Of a stretch of 64,000 nucleotides of DNA, positions 8,898 through 17,976 are shown in pieces; the stretch's first letter is position 1; each line of letters starts with the position of its first letter. The notes under the pieces were generated by a model that was not told the DNA's origin, searched no databases, and saw only the letters and a list, made by a program, of their open reading frames with translations. The translations under genes were made by a program, and so were the position numbers. Location of the stretch: NCBI GenBank assembly GCA_002338445.1, contig DDII01000042.1, positions 19,291 through 83,290 on the forward strand, read 5' to 3'. The DNA comes from Cellvibrionales bacterium UBA1854 (GTDB lineage Bacteria; Pseudomonadota; Gammaproteobacteria; Pseudomonadales; Porticoccaceae).

Positions 8898-9689
8898 CTA
8901 GACCTCAAAATAATGATTCATATCCAAAGCAGGGTGTTCTGAGAGAGCGGTTCCTATTGTCTGGCCGGGCACACCTACAACCAAGGAGTGGGGCCTCACT
9001 GATTTTAACACAACACTACAAGCTCCAATCATGGATCCCTCACCTATTTCAATATTTCCGAGAATTTTTGCACCTGCACCAATAAGTACTCCGCACCGAA
9101 TTTTAGGATGGCGCTCTCCATCCTCCTTACCAGTTCCTCCGAGAGTTACACCTTGCATAATTGAGACACAATCCTCTACAACTGCAGTTTCTCCCACTAC
9201 TAAGCCAGTGGCATGATCTAGCATTACAGAGGCCCCAATTTTAGCTGCTGGATGAATGTCTACTCCATAATATCTTGAAGTATTTGATTGAATCAAAAGA
9301 GCAAGCACCTTAAAGCCATCGCACCACAAGCTGTGCGCTAATCGGTGGGCTTGGAGAGCTAAAAAACCGTTATAAAAGAGAAATGCCTCTAGATTGGAAT
9401 TACATGCTGAATCTCTGTTGTTAATGGCCAATATGTCCAGAGTTGCTGATTTTACTCTGTGTGCCTTTTGGTTTTGAGTCAAGTGATAGTTCAAAAGATC
9501 TTCAGGTAAATGATCATTCATAAGTGCGTTCAATAAACGGCAATGAAGAGCCGTTTCAAAATCTTTGTGGTTTAAAACTGTTCGATTCAAAAACATCCCA
9601 AGTAAAGGTTCATTTTTTATTACAGCTTTCGCTTCTGCGGTTATGTTTTGCCACACTTCGTTCATAAAATTTGCTGGTTCAGATTTCAT
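8898..9689 (-). CDS. cysE: Serine O-acetyltransferase, copy 2
   Basis: Second CysE-family enzyme, about 263 residues, with an N-terminal helical domain and C-terminal hexapeptide repeats (YYGVDIHPAA, VMLDHATGLVVGETAV, VTLGGTG, RHPKIRCGVLIGAGAKILG). Unlike copy 1 it keeps the usual HATG sequence at the active site. The tail ends FEV. The start is uncertain: ATG at 9689, a TTG two codons upstream, or a second ATG at codon 11 are possible and none has a strong ribosome-binding site. It is convergent with epmA. Having two cysE genes 4 kb apart in a compact genome is unusual. Confidence 0.92.
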   Translation of the reverse strand: MKSEPANFMNEVWQNITAEAKAVIKNEPLLGMFLNRTVLNHKDFETALHCRLLNALMNDHLPEDLLNYHLTQNQKAHRVKSATLDILAINNRDSACNSNLEAFLFYNGFLALQAHRLAHSLWCDGFKVLALLIQSNTSRYYGVDIHPAAKIGASVMLDHATGLVVGETAVVEDCVSIMQGVTLGGTGKEDGERHPKIRCGVLIGAGAKILGNIEIGEGSMIGACSVVLKSVRPHSLVVGVPGQTIGTALSEHPALDMNHYFEV

Positions 9690-9859
9690 TGCCAATGATA
9701 AGCCAAAAGTGGTTGTTGATTCTTTTCTTTTTTTTGTAGTTTTTAAGAATACGAATTACCATATTAAGTCTCAATCCATGTGCATGTTTAGCCAAAATCC
9801 TGTTTGATAAATTATGAAAGAAATCAGAAATTTAAAAATTCGGTCAACGGAGTCTCATG

Positions 9860-10396
9860 CTAGACGGCACTTTTAAAATTAAAAGCTGGTTTGGACGGTT
9901 TATGAATGCTGTTTTCATCTTTACTATCAACGTTTTGGTCAGTGATTCCCGGATTTTGTTCACTGTCTTGAAGGCCATATTCTTCGCTGAGAATTCCTCC
10001 GGGAACCTTAGGCGCATAATCTTTAGGGGGCTCGACTCTTGCTTTTTGAGAGCTTGAAGATTCTTTAAAGTGGTCTGGAAAGAAATATGATCCATGATTT
10101 TGCAGAATTTGGTTGCTAATTTCTTGGCTTGCAAGACGGGTGGAGCTAATTGCAACTTGTTCATGAATTTCTTGATAATATTTTGCTACTTTGCGAGTTT
10201 GTTGGGACAGATTGATCATATGTTGATTAACCGAATCTTGGTATTCTGCGTATTCTTTTTGAATCCTCGTCAATTCTTCAGACGTGTTTCTGCTAGACTC
10301 CGTGCTTTTTGAAAATTTGTATTTGGCAAAATAACCAAGAGTGATCCCGGCAATGAATGTCATGGCTAGAATTAAGATAGTTTCTGTGTTTAACAT
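9860..10396 (-). CDS. zapG: ZapG/YhcB family protein (DUF1043)
   Basis: Inner-membrane protein of the YhcB (ZapG) family, linked to cell division and envelope synthesis in E. coli. It has one N-terminal transmembrane segment (residues 6-24), a coiled coil of about 70 residues (TRIQKEYAEYQDSV region) and a low-complexity tail rich in Pro, Ser, Asp and Asn. It has 178 residues. It is divergent from zapE, with rplM-rpsI beyond, the same order as E. coli yhcB-zapE-rplM-rpsI. Confidence 0.85.
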   Translation of the reverse strand: MLNTETILILAMTFIAGITLGYFAKYKFSKSTESSRNTSEELTRIQKEYAEYQDSVNQHMINLSQQTRKVAKYYQEIHEQVAISSTRLASQEISNQILQNHGSYFFPDHFKESSSSQKARVEPPKDYAPKVPGGILSEEYGLQDSEQNPGITDQNVDSKDENSIHKPSKPAFNFKSAV

Positions 10397-10589
10397 TAAG
10401 AGAGCCTCAAAAAACTTTTGTGTAGTTTCGTTTAAAATTACTTAATTTAGCAACAAGTATTTACGATACACCTAGAACACTTAATTTTAAACTTATTTGG
10501 GTGTGTAGTAATTACCTTCGACTAATTGCGTAAATTTGGCCCTTAAGTTTAAATTATACAAATTTCAGAGGCGTGTCTAAAAGTTGAGT

Positions 10590-11690
10590 ATGTCAAGTCC
10601 AAGAGAACTTTATTTAGAAGACGTAAGACTCAATAGTGTGTCTTTGGATCATTCTCAATTGGAAGTTATTGACGGCCTTGACAAGCTCTACCATAAGTTA
10701 AAATCACCAGCGTTACCGAATTTCACTGCTGCCAAACGCTTTCTTAACTGGTCTGGATTTTTGAAACGGGAAAAGGGACTCTATTTATGGGGTAGTGTTG
10801 GTCGCGGAAAGACATATTTGATGGATATTTTTTTTGAAGCTCTCCCTTTTCAAAATAAAATGAGGACACACTTTTATCGTTTTATGAAAATGGTACACGA
10901 TGAATTGAGGCTCTGTAACGGTAGTCCTAATCCAATAAACATGGTAGCGAATCGATTAGCCAAAAAGGTCAGGGTTGTATGTCTCGATGAATTTTTCGTG
11001 AATGACATAACTGATGCTATGATACTGGGCTTGTTATTAGATGCTTTATTCGCTAAAGATGTCTGTATGGTGTTTACCTCAAATAGCTGCCCTGATGATC
11101 TTTACTTAAATGGTCTTCAACGACAACGCTTCATTCCTGCGATTCAACTTCTTAAATTGAATTGTACCGTTTATAACCTCAAGGGAACAATTGATTATCG
11201 ACGAAGAGCTCTTACCCAAGCACCGCTATTTTACAGCCCGCTCTGCTTTAGTTCGGATCATGCGCTAACCATATTATTCGACAATTTATTAAACGAAAAT
11301 TGTCAAGTTTTAGAGACCACTACGGTTCAAATCGCGAAGCGGGAGATTCAGGCATACCGACTTTGTGACAAACAAGCTTGGTTCAAGTTTTCCGATTTGT
11401 GTGAAGGACCGAGAAGTCAACTTGACTATATCGAGATTGCCTGCCTTTTTCACACGATTTTTATATCTGGAGTGCCAGAGATGAATGAAACCAAACAAGA
11501 TGTCACTCGTCGCTTCATATGCATGGTGGATGAATTTTATGATCGCGGGGTAAAGTTGGTTATATCGGCAGAATTACCTTTGGAAAGATTTAATTGCGGA
11601 GGGGTTTTATCCTCAGAGTTTCAGCGGACTAAAAGCCGTTTGATCGAGATGCAAAGTCATAAGTATTTATCCAAAGGACATCGCCGGTAG
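10590..11690 (+). CDS. zapE: Cell division protein ZapE (AFG1-like ATPase)
   Basis: ATPase associated with the division ring. A Walker A motif is seen as [13 protein letters not shown] near residue 65 and Walker B as [14 protein letters not shown]. The sensor-region [21 protein letters not shown] and the C-terminal [22 protein letters not shown] are typical of the family. It has 366 residues (E. coli 375). The ATG at 10590 is preferred; an in-frame TTG lies two codons upstream. It precedes the L13/S9 genes. Confidence 0.93.
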   Translation: MSSPRELYLEDVRLNSVSLDHSQLEVIDGLDKLYHKLKSPALPNFTAAKRFLNWSGFLKREKGLYLWGSVGRGKTYLMDIFFEALPFQNKMRTHFYRFMKMVHDELRLCNGSPNPINMVANRLAKKVRVVCLDEFFVNDITDAMILGLLLDALFAKDVCMVFTSNSCPDDLYLNGLQRQRFIPAIQLLKLNCTVYNLKGTIDYRRRALTQAPLFYSPLCFSSDHALTILFDNLLNENCQVLETTTVQIAKREIQAYRLCDKQAWFKFSDLCEGPRSQLDYIEIACLFHTIFISGVPEMNETKQDVTRRFICMVDEFYDRGVKLVISAELPLERFNCGGVLSSEFQRTKSRLIEMQSHKYLSKGHRR

Positions 11691-11805
11691 TTTCTGGGTT
11701 ACCTTTGCTGATAAATTGATTAACTCTTTACCAGTGGGACTTGTAAAAAATAATCAAGTCGTTACAATCCCTCCGAAGATAACACGCACCCCATTGGTCG
11801 ATCAC

Positions 11806-12255
11806 ATGAAAACTTACATGGCTAAAAACGAGAGCATACAACGCTGTTGGTACCTTGTGGATGCTGACTCACTAAAACTTGGAAGACTAGCAGTCGCGAT
11901 AGCGTCTTACCTTCGAGGAAAGCACAAGCCTGAATATACTCCGCATGTTGATACCGGCGATTATGTTATAGTGATTAATGCGGAAAAGATTATTGTTACA
12001 GGAAATAAAGAAAAAAATAAAATTTATTATTCTCATACTGGGTATCCAGGGGGTATCAAAGAGATTAATTATGGCGATCTCAATAAAAAGTCGCCTCAAA
12101 AAGCTATTCGATTGGCTGTGAAAGGTATGATGCCTCGTGGGCCGTTGGGAAGGGAAATGCTTAAAAAGTTGAGAGTCTATGCTGGAGATGCTCACCGCCA
12201 TGGAGCGCAGCAGCCACAGAGGCTGGATCTTAAAGGAATGAGTAGTGTCATTTAA
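11806..12255 (+). CDS. rplM: 50S ribosomal protein L13
   Basis: Large-subunit ribosomal protein. The sequence from [11 protein letters not shown] matches the family start, followed by [32 protein letters not shown] and [10 protein letters not shown]. It has 149 residues where E. coli has 142; the extra residues at the C-terminus (KGMSSVI) arise because its last 11 bases overlap the start of rpsI. An upstream in-frame extension to 11716 is not supported by homology. Confidence 0.97.
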   Translation: MKTYMAKNESIQRCWYLVDADSLKLGRLAVAIASYLRGKHKPEYTPHVDTGDYVIVINAEKIIVTGNKEKNKIYYSHTGYPGGIKEINYGDLNKKSPQKAIRLAVKGMMPRGPLGREMLKKLRVYAGDAHRHGAQQPQRLDLKGMSSVI

Positions 12256-12637
12256 TCATTATTATGGGACGGGTAGACGAAAAACGTCTTCCGCGAGAGT
12301 CTTCATGACTTTGGGCATTGGTGACATCAGAATAAACGATAGATCACTTGAAACTTATTTTGGCAGAGAGGTGGCACGAATGATCGTCAGACAACCGCTT
12401 GACGTCGTTGAGGCGCCTCAAACCTTTGATATCAAAATTACCGTAAATGGTGGTGGAAGTTTTGGACAAGCTGGCGCAATCAGACACGGTATTGCGCGCG
12501 CACTAGTGAAATATGATGAAAGTTTTCGCGCACCTCTCCGGAGAGCAGGATTTCTTACAAGGGATGCAAGGCAAGTAGAGCGAAAAAAAGTGGGTCTTCA
12601 TAAAGCCCGTAAGCGACCTCAATTCTCCAAAAGGTAG
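12245..12637 (+). CDS. rpsI: 30S ribosomal protein S9
   Basis: Small-subunit ribosomal protein whose C-terminal tail reaches the P-site tRNA. It has 130 residues, identical in length to E. coli S9, with [28 protein letters not shown] and the conserved end [11 protein letters not shown]. The start is GTG at 12245 inside the rplM reading frame (11-base overlap), with AAAGGA eight bases upstream. Translational coupling with rplM is expected. Confidence 0.97.
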   Translation: MSFNHYYGTGRRKTSSARVFMTLGIGDIRINDRSLETYFGREVARMIVRQPLDVVEAPQTFDIKITVNGGGSFGQAGAIRHGIARALVKYDESFRAPLRRAGFLTRDARQVERKKVGLHKARKRPQFSKR

Positions 12638-12818
12638 GCTGATTTATTTGGTTATTAAACCTCATTATCACGGTATTTTTCTTTAAATTCATAGATTTGC
12701 GGCGTTTAATGTTCCCATACTGTATTGCGTTGTAAGGGCACTTCAATTATCATATTAACGATATGGAGCGCGGAATATCTCGATTCGCGTTATCATTAGA
12801 TTGGGAGGTATTACTCCA

Positions 12819-13454
12819 GTGGATATTAAGCAAGGAATTGTTTCTGATCACTCTGCCATTCCTGTTAACTCAACTCGGCGCAAATTTTTAGCGGGTGCTA
12901 CGTCTGTCCTGGGCGGAATAGGTTTAATAGGAGCTTCGGTGCCTTTTGTTGCATCCTGGAAACCAAGTGCTAAAGCAAAAGCGGCGGGAGCACCCGTTAG
13001 GATTGACATAGAGAAGCTTGAGCCCGGCGGGAGAATTGTAGTGGAGTGGCGCGGAAAACCGGTTTATGTTATCCGAAGAACCAAAGAGGCACTGGATTCT
13101 GTTGCTAATTTCCCTCAACAAGCACTCAAAGACTCGGACTCTGTGGCTGCGAATCAGCCAAGTTATGTTAGTGGTTTTGCACGAACACAACCCGGCAAGG
13201 AAGAATACCTGGTGCTAATTGGGTTGTGCACTCATCTCGGTTGCGCACCCATTTATCGCCCAGAAGTTGGAGCTGAAGATCTTGGTGGTGATTCTTGGCT
13301 TGGGGGATTCTTTTGTCCCTGTCATGGATCTAAATTCGATTTATCTGGACGAGTTTTTGCGGGAGTTCCTGCACCCACTAATCTAGAAATTCCGCCTCAC
13401 TCGTATGAAACAGACTCAATTATTGTAATTGGAATTGACGCGGAGACCGCCTGA
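12819..13454 (+). CDS. petA: Ubiquinol-cytochrome c reductase, Rieske iron-sulfur subunit
   Basis: [2Fe-2S] subunit of the bc1 complex. A twin-arginine signal-anchor, STRRKFLAGATSVLGG, lies at about residues 21-36, followed by a membrane segment. Cluster ligands are CTHLGC and CPCHGS. It has 211 residues. The GTG at 12819 was chosen because GGGAGG ends ten bases upstream; a TTG at 12801 overlaps that site. The stop overlaps the start of the next gene (TGATG). Confidence 0.96.
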   Translation: MDIKQGIVSDHSAIPVNSTRRKFLAGATSVLGGIGLIGASVPFVASWKPSAKAKAAGAPVRIDIEKLEPGGRIVVEWRGKPVYVIRRTKEALDSVANFPQQALKDSDSVAANQPSYVSGFARTQPGKEEYLVLIGLCTHLGCAPIYRPEVGAEDLGGDSWLGGFFCPCHGSKFDLSGRVFAGVPAPTNLEIPPHSYETDSIIVIGIDAETA

Positions 13455-15487
13455 TGGATAAGCATCCAGATTTTGCGAGCTGGCTAGATGCTAGGCTACC
13501 CACTCTAAAAAGAGAGTGGAATCGGCATATGGCCGAATATTATGCCCCAAAAAATTTTAACTGGATGTATTATTTTGGAGTATTGTCAATCGTAGTACTT
13601 TTGATCCAATTGGTTACTGGTGTCTGGTTACTTATGAGCTATCAAGGTTCTGCAGAACAGGCATTTGCATCAGTAGAGTACATAATGCGAGATGTAGAGT
13701 ATGGCTGGATAATACGATATGCACATTCGACTGGAGCATCGGCGTTTTTTATTGTGGTGTACATGCATATGTTCCGTGGTTTAGTTTACGGTTCATACAA
13801 AGCTCCAAGAGAATTAGTTTGGGTTTTTGGCATGTCTATCTATGTTGTGCTAATGGCAGAAGCGTTCCTTGGTTATGTGCTCCCTTGGGGTCAAATGTCT
13901 TATTGGGGCGCTCAGGTGATAATTTCGTTATTTGGAGCGATTCCGATTGTTGGAGAGGATCTAGTGCAATGGATCCGCGGTGATTATCTGATCTCAGGTA
14001 TCACTCTTAACCGTTTTATGTCACTTCATGTAGTTGCCATGCCAATAATTTTAATAGCACTTGTTGCCATGCATATTATAGCGTTGCATGATGTAGGGTC
14101 TAATAATCCAGATGGAGTTTCGATTAAGAAGTATACTGACGCTGCTGGCAAGCCTATTGACGGAATTCCATTTTACCCATATTTCGTAATTCATGACTTG
14201 GTCCCAATAACTGTTTTTTTGTTTGCGTTTTGCTCAGTCTTATTTTTTATGCCAGAAATGGGAGGATACTTTCTAGAACACGCAAATTTTGAGATAGCAA
14301 ATTCGCTGAAAACCCCAGAGCACATTGCCCCAGTTTGGTATTTTACGCCCTACTACTCGATGTTGAGGGCAGTGCCCGATAAGTTGGGAGGTTTCGTCAC
14401 AATGGCCGCAGCAATTGCCATACTATTCGTTTTACCGTGGCTTGATCGAAGCCCAGTCAGATCAATGCGGTATAAAGGGAATGTGAGTCGAGTGATGATT
14501 CTTCTATTTGTTACTAGCTTTATCATCCTGGGTTTTCTTGGCGTAAAAGCCCCTACTCCAGCTCGCACAATATTAGCTCAAATATGTACTATTATTTATT
14601 TCTCATACTTTATCGGCATTTATTTTTGGACGCGTTATGAGAAAACTCGCATCGAACCAGACAGAATAACGATGGATGGAGGAATTGGCACATTTAAAAC
14701 GTTATGCGGCTTCGGCTTAGTAGCGTTTTTAGTTTTTGTGCCACTACGCGTTGTCGGCGCAGAAGGCAAAGATTGTGGCACAATCAATTGTGATAACTTC
14801 CGGTCCAGCTTGGGTGATGAGGCGTCTTTACAAAAAGGGGCAAAGCTTGCTGTTAATTATTGCATGGGCTGTCATTCTTTCAAGTACTCGCGTTGGGAGC
14901 GAGTGGCAGATGATTTGACGATACCGCATGACTTAATGATGAAAAATTTGGTATTTACGGAACAGAAGATTGGCGATTTGATGCATATCGGTATGAGCGA
15001 GGAGAAAGCTGCATCTTGGTTCGGCGCGGCACCTCCCGATTTGACCCTTGTCGCGCGATCTAGATCGCCGGCATGGATATACACTTACCTCAGAAACTTC
15101 TATGCTGATGACTCTCGTCCTTTAGGTGTCAACAACAGAGTGTATAAAGATGTAGGAATGCCTCATGCATTGTTGGACCTACAGGGACTAACTAAATGTG
15201 CTCCAGGCCCCGTTCTGGCGAGCAACGGAGGGGTGAAAAGAGACCTGCTCACTGGTGAGGATTTGTTAGATGATGCTTGCGGGCGTTTTGAACAAATTTC
15301 CGAAGGAAGTCTCTCCCCGTCCGAGTTTGATGATGCTGTTTATAACTTGGTAAATTTTCTAACCTACATTGCAGAGCCGATGGCACAGCAGCGCCAGCAC
15401 ATTGGAAAGTTGGTGCTTTTTTTCTTGGCATTATTACTTGTATTCGTCTACCTTCTGAACCGAGAATATTGGAAGGGCATCCATTAG
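13454..15487 (+). CDS. petBC: Fused cytochrome b / cytochrome c1 of the bc1 complex
   Basis: A single uninterrupted frame of 677 residues. Residues 1-410 are cytochrome b, with heme-b histidines in RYAHSTGAS / YMHMFRG and SLHVVAMP / MHIIALHD, and the Qo-site loop as PVWY. Residues 417-436 form a hydrophobic, signal-like segment ending VVGAEG. The rest is cytochrome c1: CMGCH heme-c site at 470-474, a downstream Met ligand region (DVGMPHALL), and a C-terminal anchor (LVLFFLALLLVFVYLL). Separate petB and petC genes are usual in gammaproteobacteria; the fused arrangement recalls fbcH of Bradyrhizobium, whose precursor is cut into b and c1. Cleavage after AEG is my inference. Confidence 0.94.
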   Translation: MDKHPDFASWLDARLPTLKREWNRHMAEYYAPKNFNWMYYFGVLSIVVLLIQLVTGVWLLMSYQGSAEQAFASVEYIMRDVEYGWIIRYAHSTGASAFFIVVYMHMFRGLVYGSYKAPRELVWVFGMSIYVVLMAEAFLGYVLPWGQMSYWGAQVIISLFGAIPIVGEDLVQWIRGDYLISGITLNRFMSLHVVAMPIILIALVAMHIIALHDVGSNNPDGVSIKKYTDAAGKPIDGIPFYPYFVIHDLVPITVFLFAFCSVLFFMPEMGGYFLEHANFEIANSLKTPEHIAPVWYFTPYYSMLRAVPDKLGGFVTMAAAIAILFVLPWLDRSPVRSMRYKGNVSRVMILLFVTSFIILGFLGVKAPTPARTILAQICTIIYFSYFIGIYFWTRYEKTRIEPDRITMDGGIGTFKTLCGFGLVAFLVFVPLRVVGAEGKDCGTINCDNFRSSLGDEASLQKGAKLAVNYCMGCHSFKYSRWERVADDLTIPHDLMMKNLVFTEQKIGDLMHIGMSEEKAASWFGAAPPDLTLVARSRSPAWIYTYLRNFYADDSRPLGVNNRVYKDVGMPHALLDLQGLTKCAPGPVLASNGGVKRDLLTGEDLLDDACGRFEQISEGSLSPSEFDDAVYNLVNFLTYIAEPMAQQRQHIGKLVLFFLALLLVFVYLLNREYWKGIH

Positions 15488-15569
15488 AGATAGGTAGAGC
15501 GATGCTACGTCGCTATGCTTGAAACTCATAATTGAGTATATTAATGTTTTTTTTGTTTAAGGGGTTAAT

Positions 15570-16190
15570 GTGAGACGTTCGTCAATGACGTTATTCTCTA
15601 ATCCGGTTTGTCAATATAGCCATCGCGTCCGTTTAGTATTGGCAGAAAAAGGAGTGACTGTAGATATCGAGGATGTGAGTGCTAACCATGTAACTGAGGA
15701 GATCTTCGAGGCCAATCCTTACGGAAGTCTCCCAACGTTGGTAGACAGAGACCTGGCACTTTATGAATCCAAGGTTGTTATGGAGTATTTAGATGAGCGT
15801 TTTCCGCATCCGCCGCTCTTACCGGTGTACCCCGTTGCACGGGCCCAAAGCAGGCTTTGGATTTTCCGAATTGAGAAAGACTGGTGTAGCCTTTCAGACA
15901 TCATTTTATCGGATCCGAATGGTGATTCCGGATGGACTGCTCGAAAAGAACTCAAAGAATCTCTTATTGGCGTTTCATCGATTTTCTCGGACCTTCCATT
16001 TTTTATGAGTGAGGATTACACTCTTGTAGATTGTTGCTTGGCTCCTTTATTGTGGAGGTTGTCGCAACTGGGAATTGAAATTCCCGAAACGTCTCAAACT
16101 CAGCCATTGCGAGATTACATGAAACGAGTGTTCGAGAGAAGTGCGTTTGATGAGAGTCTAACTGATTTGGAACGCGAGTTAAAAATGTAA
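15570..16190 (+). CDS. sspA: Stringent starvation protein A
   Basis: RNA polymerase-associated protein with a glutathione-S-transferase fold, needed in stationary and acid stress in E. coli. Visible are MTLFSNPVCQYSHRVR, LVLAEKGV, GSLPTLVDRDLALYES, YLDERFPHPPLLPVYP and VDCCLAPLLWRL. It has 206 residues. The GTG at 15570 follows an AAGGGG region. The order petABC-sspA-sspB is conserved in gammaproteobacteria. Confidence 0.94.
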   Translation: MRRSSMTLFSNPVCQYSHRVRLVLAEKGVTVDIEDVSANHVTEEIFEANPYGSLPTLVDRDLALYESKVVMEYLDERFPHPPLLPVYPVARAQSRLWIFRIEKDWCSLSDIILSDPNGDSGWTARKELKESLIGVSSIFSDLPFFMSEDYTLVDCCLAPLLWRLSQLGIEIPETSQTQPLRDYMKRVFERSAFDESLTDLERELKM

Positions 16191-16203
16191 AAAGGACACA
16201 AGC

Positions 16204-16623
16204 ATGAAATCCAACCGTCCATATCTAATCCGTGCTTTTTATGAATGGATTGTGGATAATGAGTGCACGCCATATGTGGTTATAGACGCCCATCATGAAA
16301 ACGTTGAAGTGCCTCAGAACTTCGTGACTAATGGGCAAATAATTTTAAATATAGCGCCAAGAGCCGTGACGAATTTTAAAATGAATAACGAGTGCATCAA
16401 ACTTTCAACCAGATTTGGGGGGATCCCCATAGATATTTTTTGTCCGATGGGTTCAATACTTGGTATATACGCCCAAGAAAATGGTCAGGGAATGATGTTT
16501 GAGCCAGACCCTGATGATGAGCCGCCTCCCCAAGGGCAAACTCCAAAGATTTTGTCATCGTTGTCAAAAACTAAGCCTCGGGACACTGTGAAGGGGAAAC
16601 CATCTTTACGTGTTATTAAGTAA
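16204..16623 (+). CDS. sspB: ClpXP protease specificity-enhancing factor SspB
   Basis: Adaptor that delivers ssrA-tagged proteins to ClpXP. It has 139 residues. The N-terminal domain begins RPYLIRAFYEWIVDN with TPYVVIDA. A flexible acidic/Pro linker (EPDPDDEPPPQ) leads to a C-terminal peptide KPSLRVIK, which matches the ClpX-binding tail of E. coli SspB. It starts 13 bases after sspA. Confidence 0.95.
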   Translation: MKSNRPYLIRAFYEWIVDNECTPYVVIDAHHENVEVPQNFVTNGQIILNIAPRAVTNFKMNNECIKLSTRFGGIPIDIFCPMGSILGIYAQENGQGMMFEPDPDDEPPPQGQTPKILSSLSKTKPRDTVKGKPSLRVIK

Positions 16624-16675
16624 AAAATGTTGTAGTCCGATATTCAGTTTAGGTACGGAGCATCATTACTGATGT

Positions 16676-17242
16676 TCAATCTATGTATTCAAATACCTTA
16701 ACTACTCTTCTAACGCCGCTAGTTTCTCGAGCTAAATTCACTGCCTTATCGCTTTCTGACTTTGAAATAATTGCCATCATGTATACTATGCTGTCCTCAG
16801 TTATTATCTTAATATCGCTACCCTTCACTTCCTCATTTAACCTTAACTTTAGCTGAATTTTTTTAGTGATCAGGCTATCGTTGGTTCTAGAAATTAGTGA
16901 TGTATTATTGCGCACTTGGAGTTCATTATGAACAATCCTAACTCGATTGAATTTTCTTGCTGTTTCGCCAGCTAATTTTTTTAATTTGGTATTGGGTACT
17001 TCGCCTGTGAGAAGGACGATTGAATTATATACATTGACATTTATATGAGATTTCTCCAACTCGGGTTCAGCTTTCTTAATGTTTACGCCTATTCCAGTGG
17101 CCATGTGTACATCATTTAAATAAGATCCCGGCCCAATGTCGGTTAGATCTTCCCCGATTGGTTCTTCCGTGAGATTGTGCATTACAGATGTGCAACTGGA
17201 AAGAAATATGCTCAGAATAAAAATAGGAATTAGTTTTTTCAC
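16676..17242 (-). CDS. dolP: BON-domain outer-membrane lipoprotein DolP (YraP)-like
   Basis: Dual BON-domain lipoprotein associated with outer-membrane integrity. A lipoprotein signal is present: MKKLIPIFILSIFLSSC with the cysteine at residue 17. Two BON domains follow (about residues 50-110 and 120-188), the first with NVYNSIVLLTGEV. It has 188 residues. The GTG start abuts the diaA stop directly. The lpoA-diaA-dolP order matches E. coli yraM-yraN-yraO-yraP except that yraN is missing. Confidence 0.86.
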   Translation of the reverse strand: MKKLIPIFILSIFLSSCTSVMHNLTEEPIGEDLTDIGPGSYLNDVHMATGIGVNIKKAEPELEKSHINVNVYNSIVLLTGEVPNTKLKKLAGETARKFNRVRIVHNELQVRNNTSLISRTNDSLITKKIQLKLRLNEEVKGSDIKIITEDSIVYMMAIISKSESDKAVNLARETSGVRRVVKVFEYID

Positions 17243-17929
17243 TTATTTGCCACCTAATATTATCGAATCAATAAGCTCTGATAGACACTCCAGCATCTGA
17301 AGGTGCAATACACTAATCACAGTATCTTCGTAATCGCTCATGTCTATGCGAAGATCTTTATAACTTAATTTCTCTGCCAATATAGTATCATCTTTATGGC
17401 TGATTAGTAGGATCTTAATGTCTCTTTCAACAGCTGCATCTGCAGTTTTTAAGAGCGCCGGGTGACTGCCGCCTCTACTAATGATTAATAATAAATCTGA
17501 TTGGTTTCCATGTGTAAACAGAGCATCAGCGAAGCGATTTTCGCCTAATCGATTTTGGCACAATTGGTTTAGACTCAAAGCTGGGAAACCTGGGCGTTCA
17601 ATTTGCGTGCCTACAGCTAGATTATAACTGAAAAGCTGTCCTAATAGGCTGGCAGGACCATCGATACCGCAGGTAAAGATCGTGTGGCCATGCAAAAGGG
17701 AAGATGAGATCATTTGTGCCGCATTTAAAATTTCAGAAGCTGATGAGTCACCCATTGAAATCGTCGCTTCCACAAGACGCTGATGGAAATTAAAAATTCT
17801 TTGATTCACTCTAAAAACCTTATCTAAGGGTGAATTTAAACCAAAATTATATCTTCTAGTTATGCTCCCTTCGATAGCTATTTGAAATTTGGGTGCTTTT
17901 TTAGTCGCTGAGCGGGTTAATGAGATCAA
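17243..17929 (-). CDS. diaA: SIS-domain protein, DiaA/GmhA-like
   Basis: Sugar-isomerase-fold protein of the DiaA group, which binds DnaA and promotes timely replication initiation in E. coli; GmhA phosphoheptose isomerases share the fold. SIS features are GHTIFTCGIDGPASLLGQ, ERPGFPALSLN and LLLIISRGGSHPALLK. The annotated 228 residues start at a TTG; a GTG about 40 codons later is possible and would give a more typical length near 190. Context between lpoA and dolP favours diaA. Confidence 0.8.
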   Translation of the reverse strand: MISLTRSATKKAPKFQIAIEGSITRRYNFGLNSPLDKVFRVNQRIFNFHQRLVEATISMGDSSASEILNAAQMISSSLLHGHTIFTCGIDGPASLLGQLFSYNLAVGTQIERPGFPALSLNQLCQNRLGENRFADALFTHGNQSDLLLIISRGGSHPALLKTADAAVERDIKILLISHKDDTILAEKLSYKDLRIDMSDYEDTVISVLHLQMLECLSELIDSIILGGK

Positions 17930-17976
17930 GATCTCTAATGTTTTTGTGTCGAAAAATGTTTACTTCGATAGTCGTC

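Noticed and set aside
9565..9807. Open frames opposite the second cysE
   Set aside because: Antisense shadows of a well-supported gene.
14326..14345. PVWY instead of PEWY in the cytochrome b Qo loop
   Set aside because: Looks like loss of a key Glu, but PVWY is a known natural variant in beta- and gammaproteobacteria.
15488..15560. Possible terminator after the bc1 operon (AGCGA/TCGCT and a later T-run)
   Set aside because: The short stem and the T-run are about 30 bases apart.
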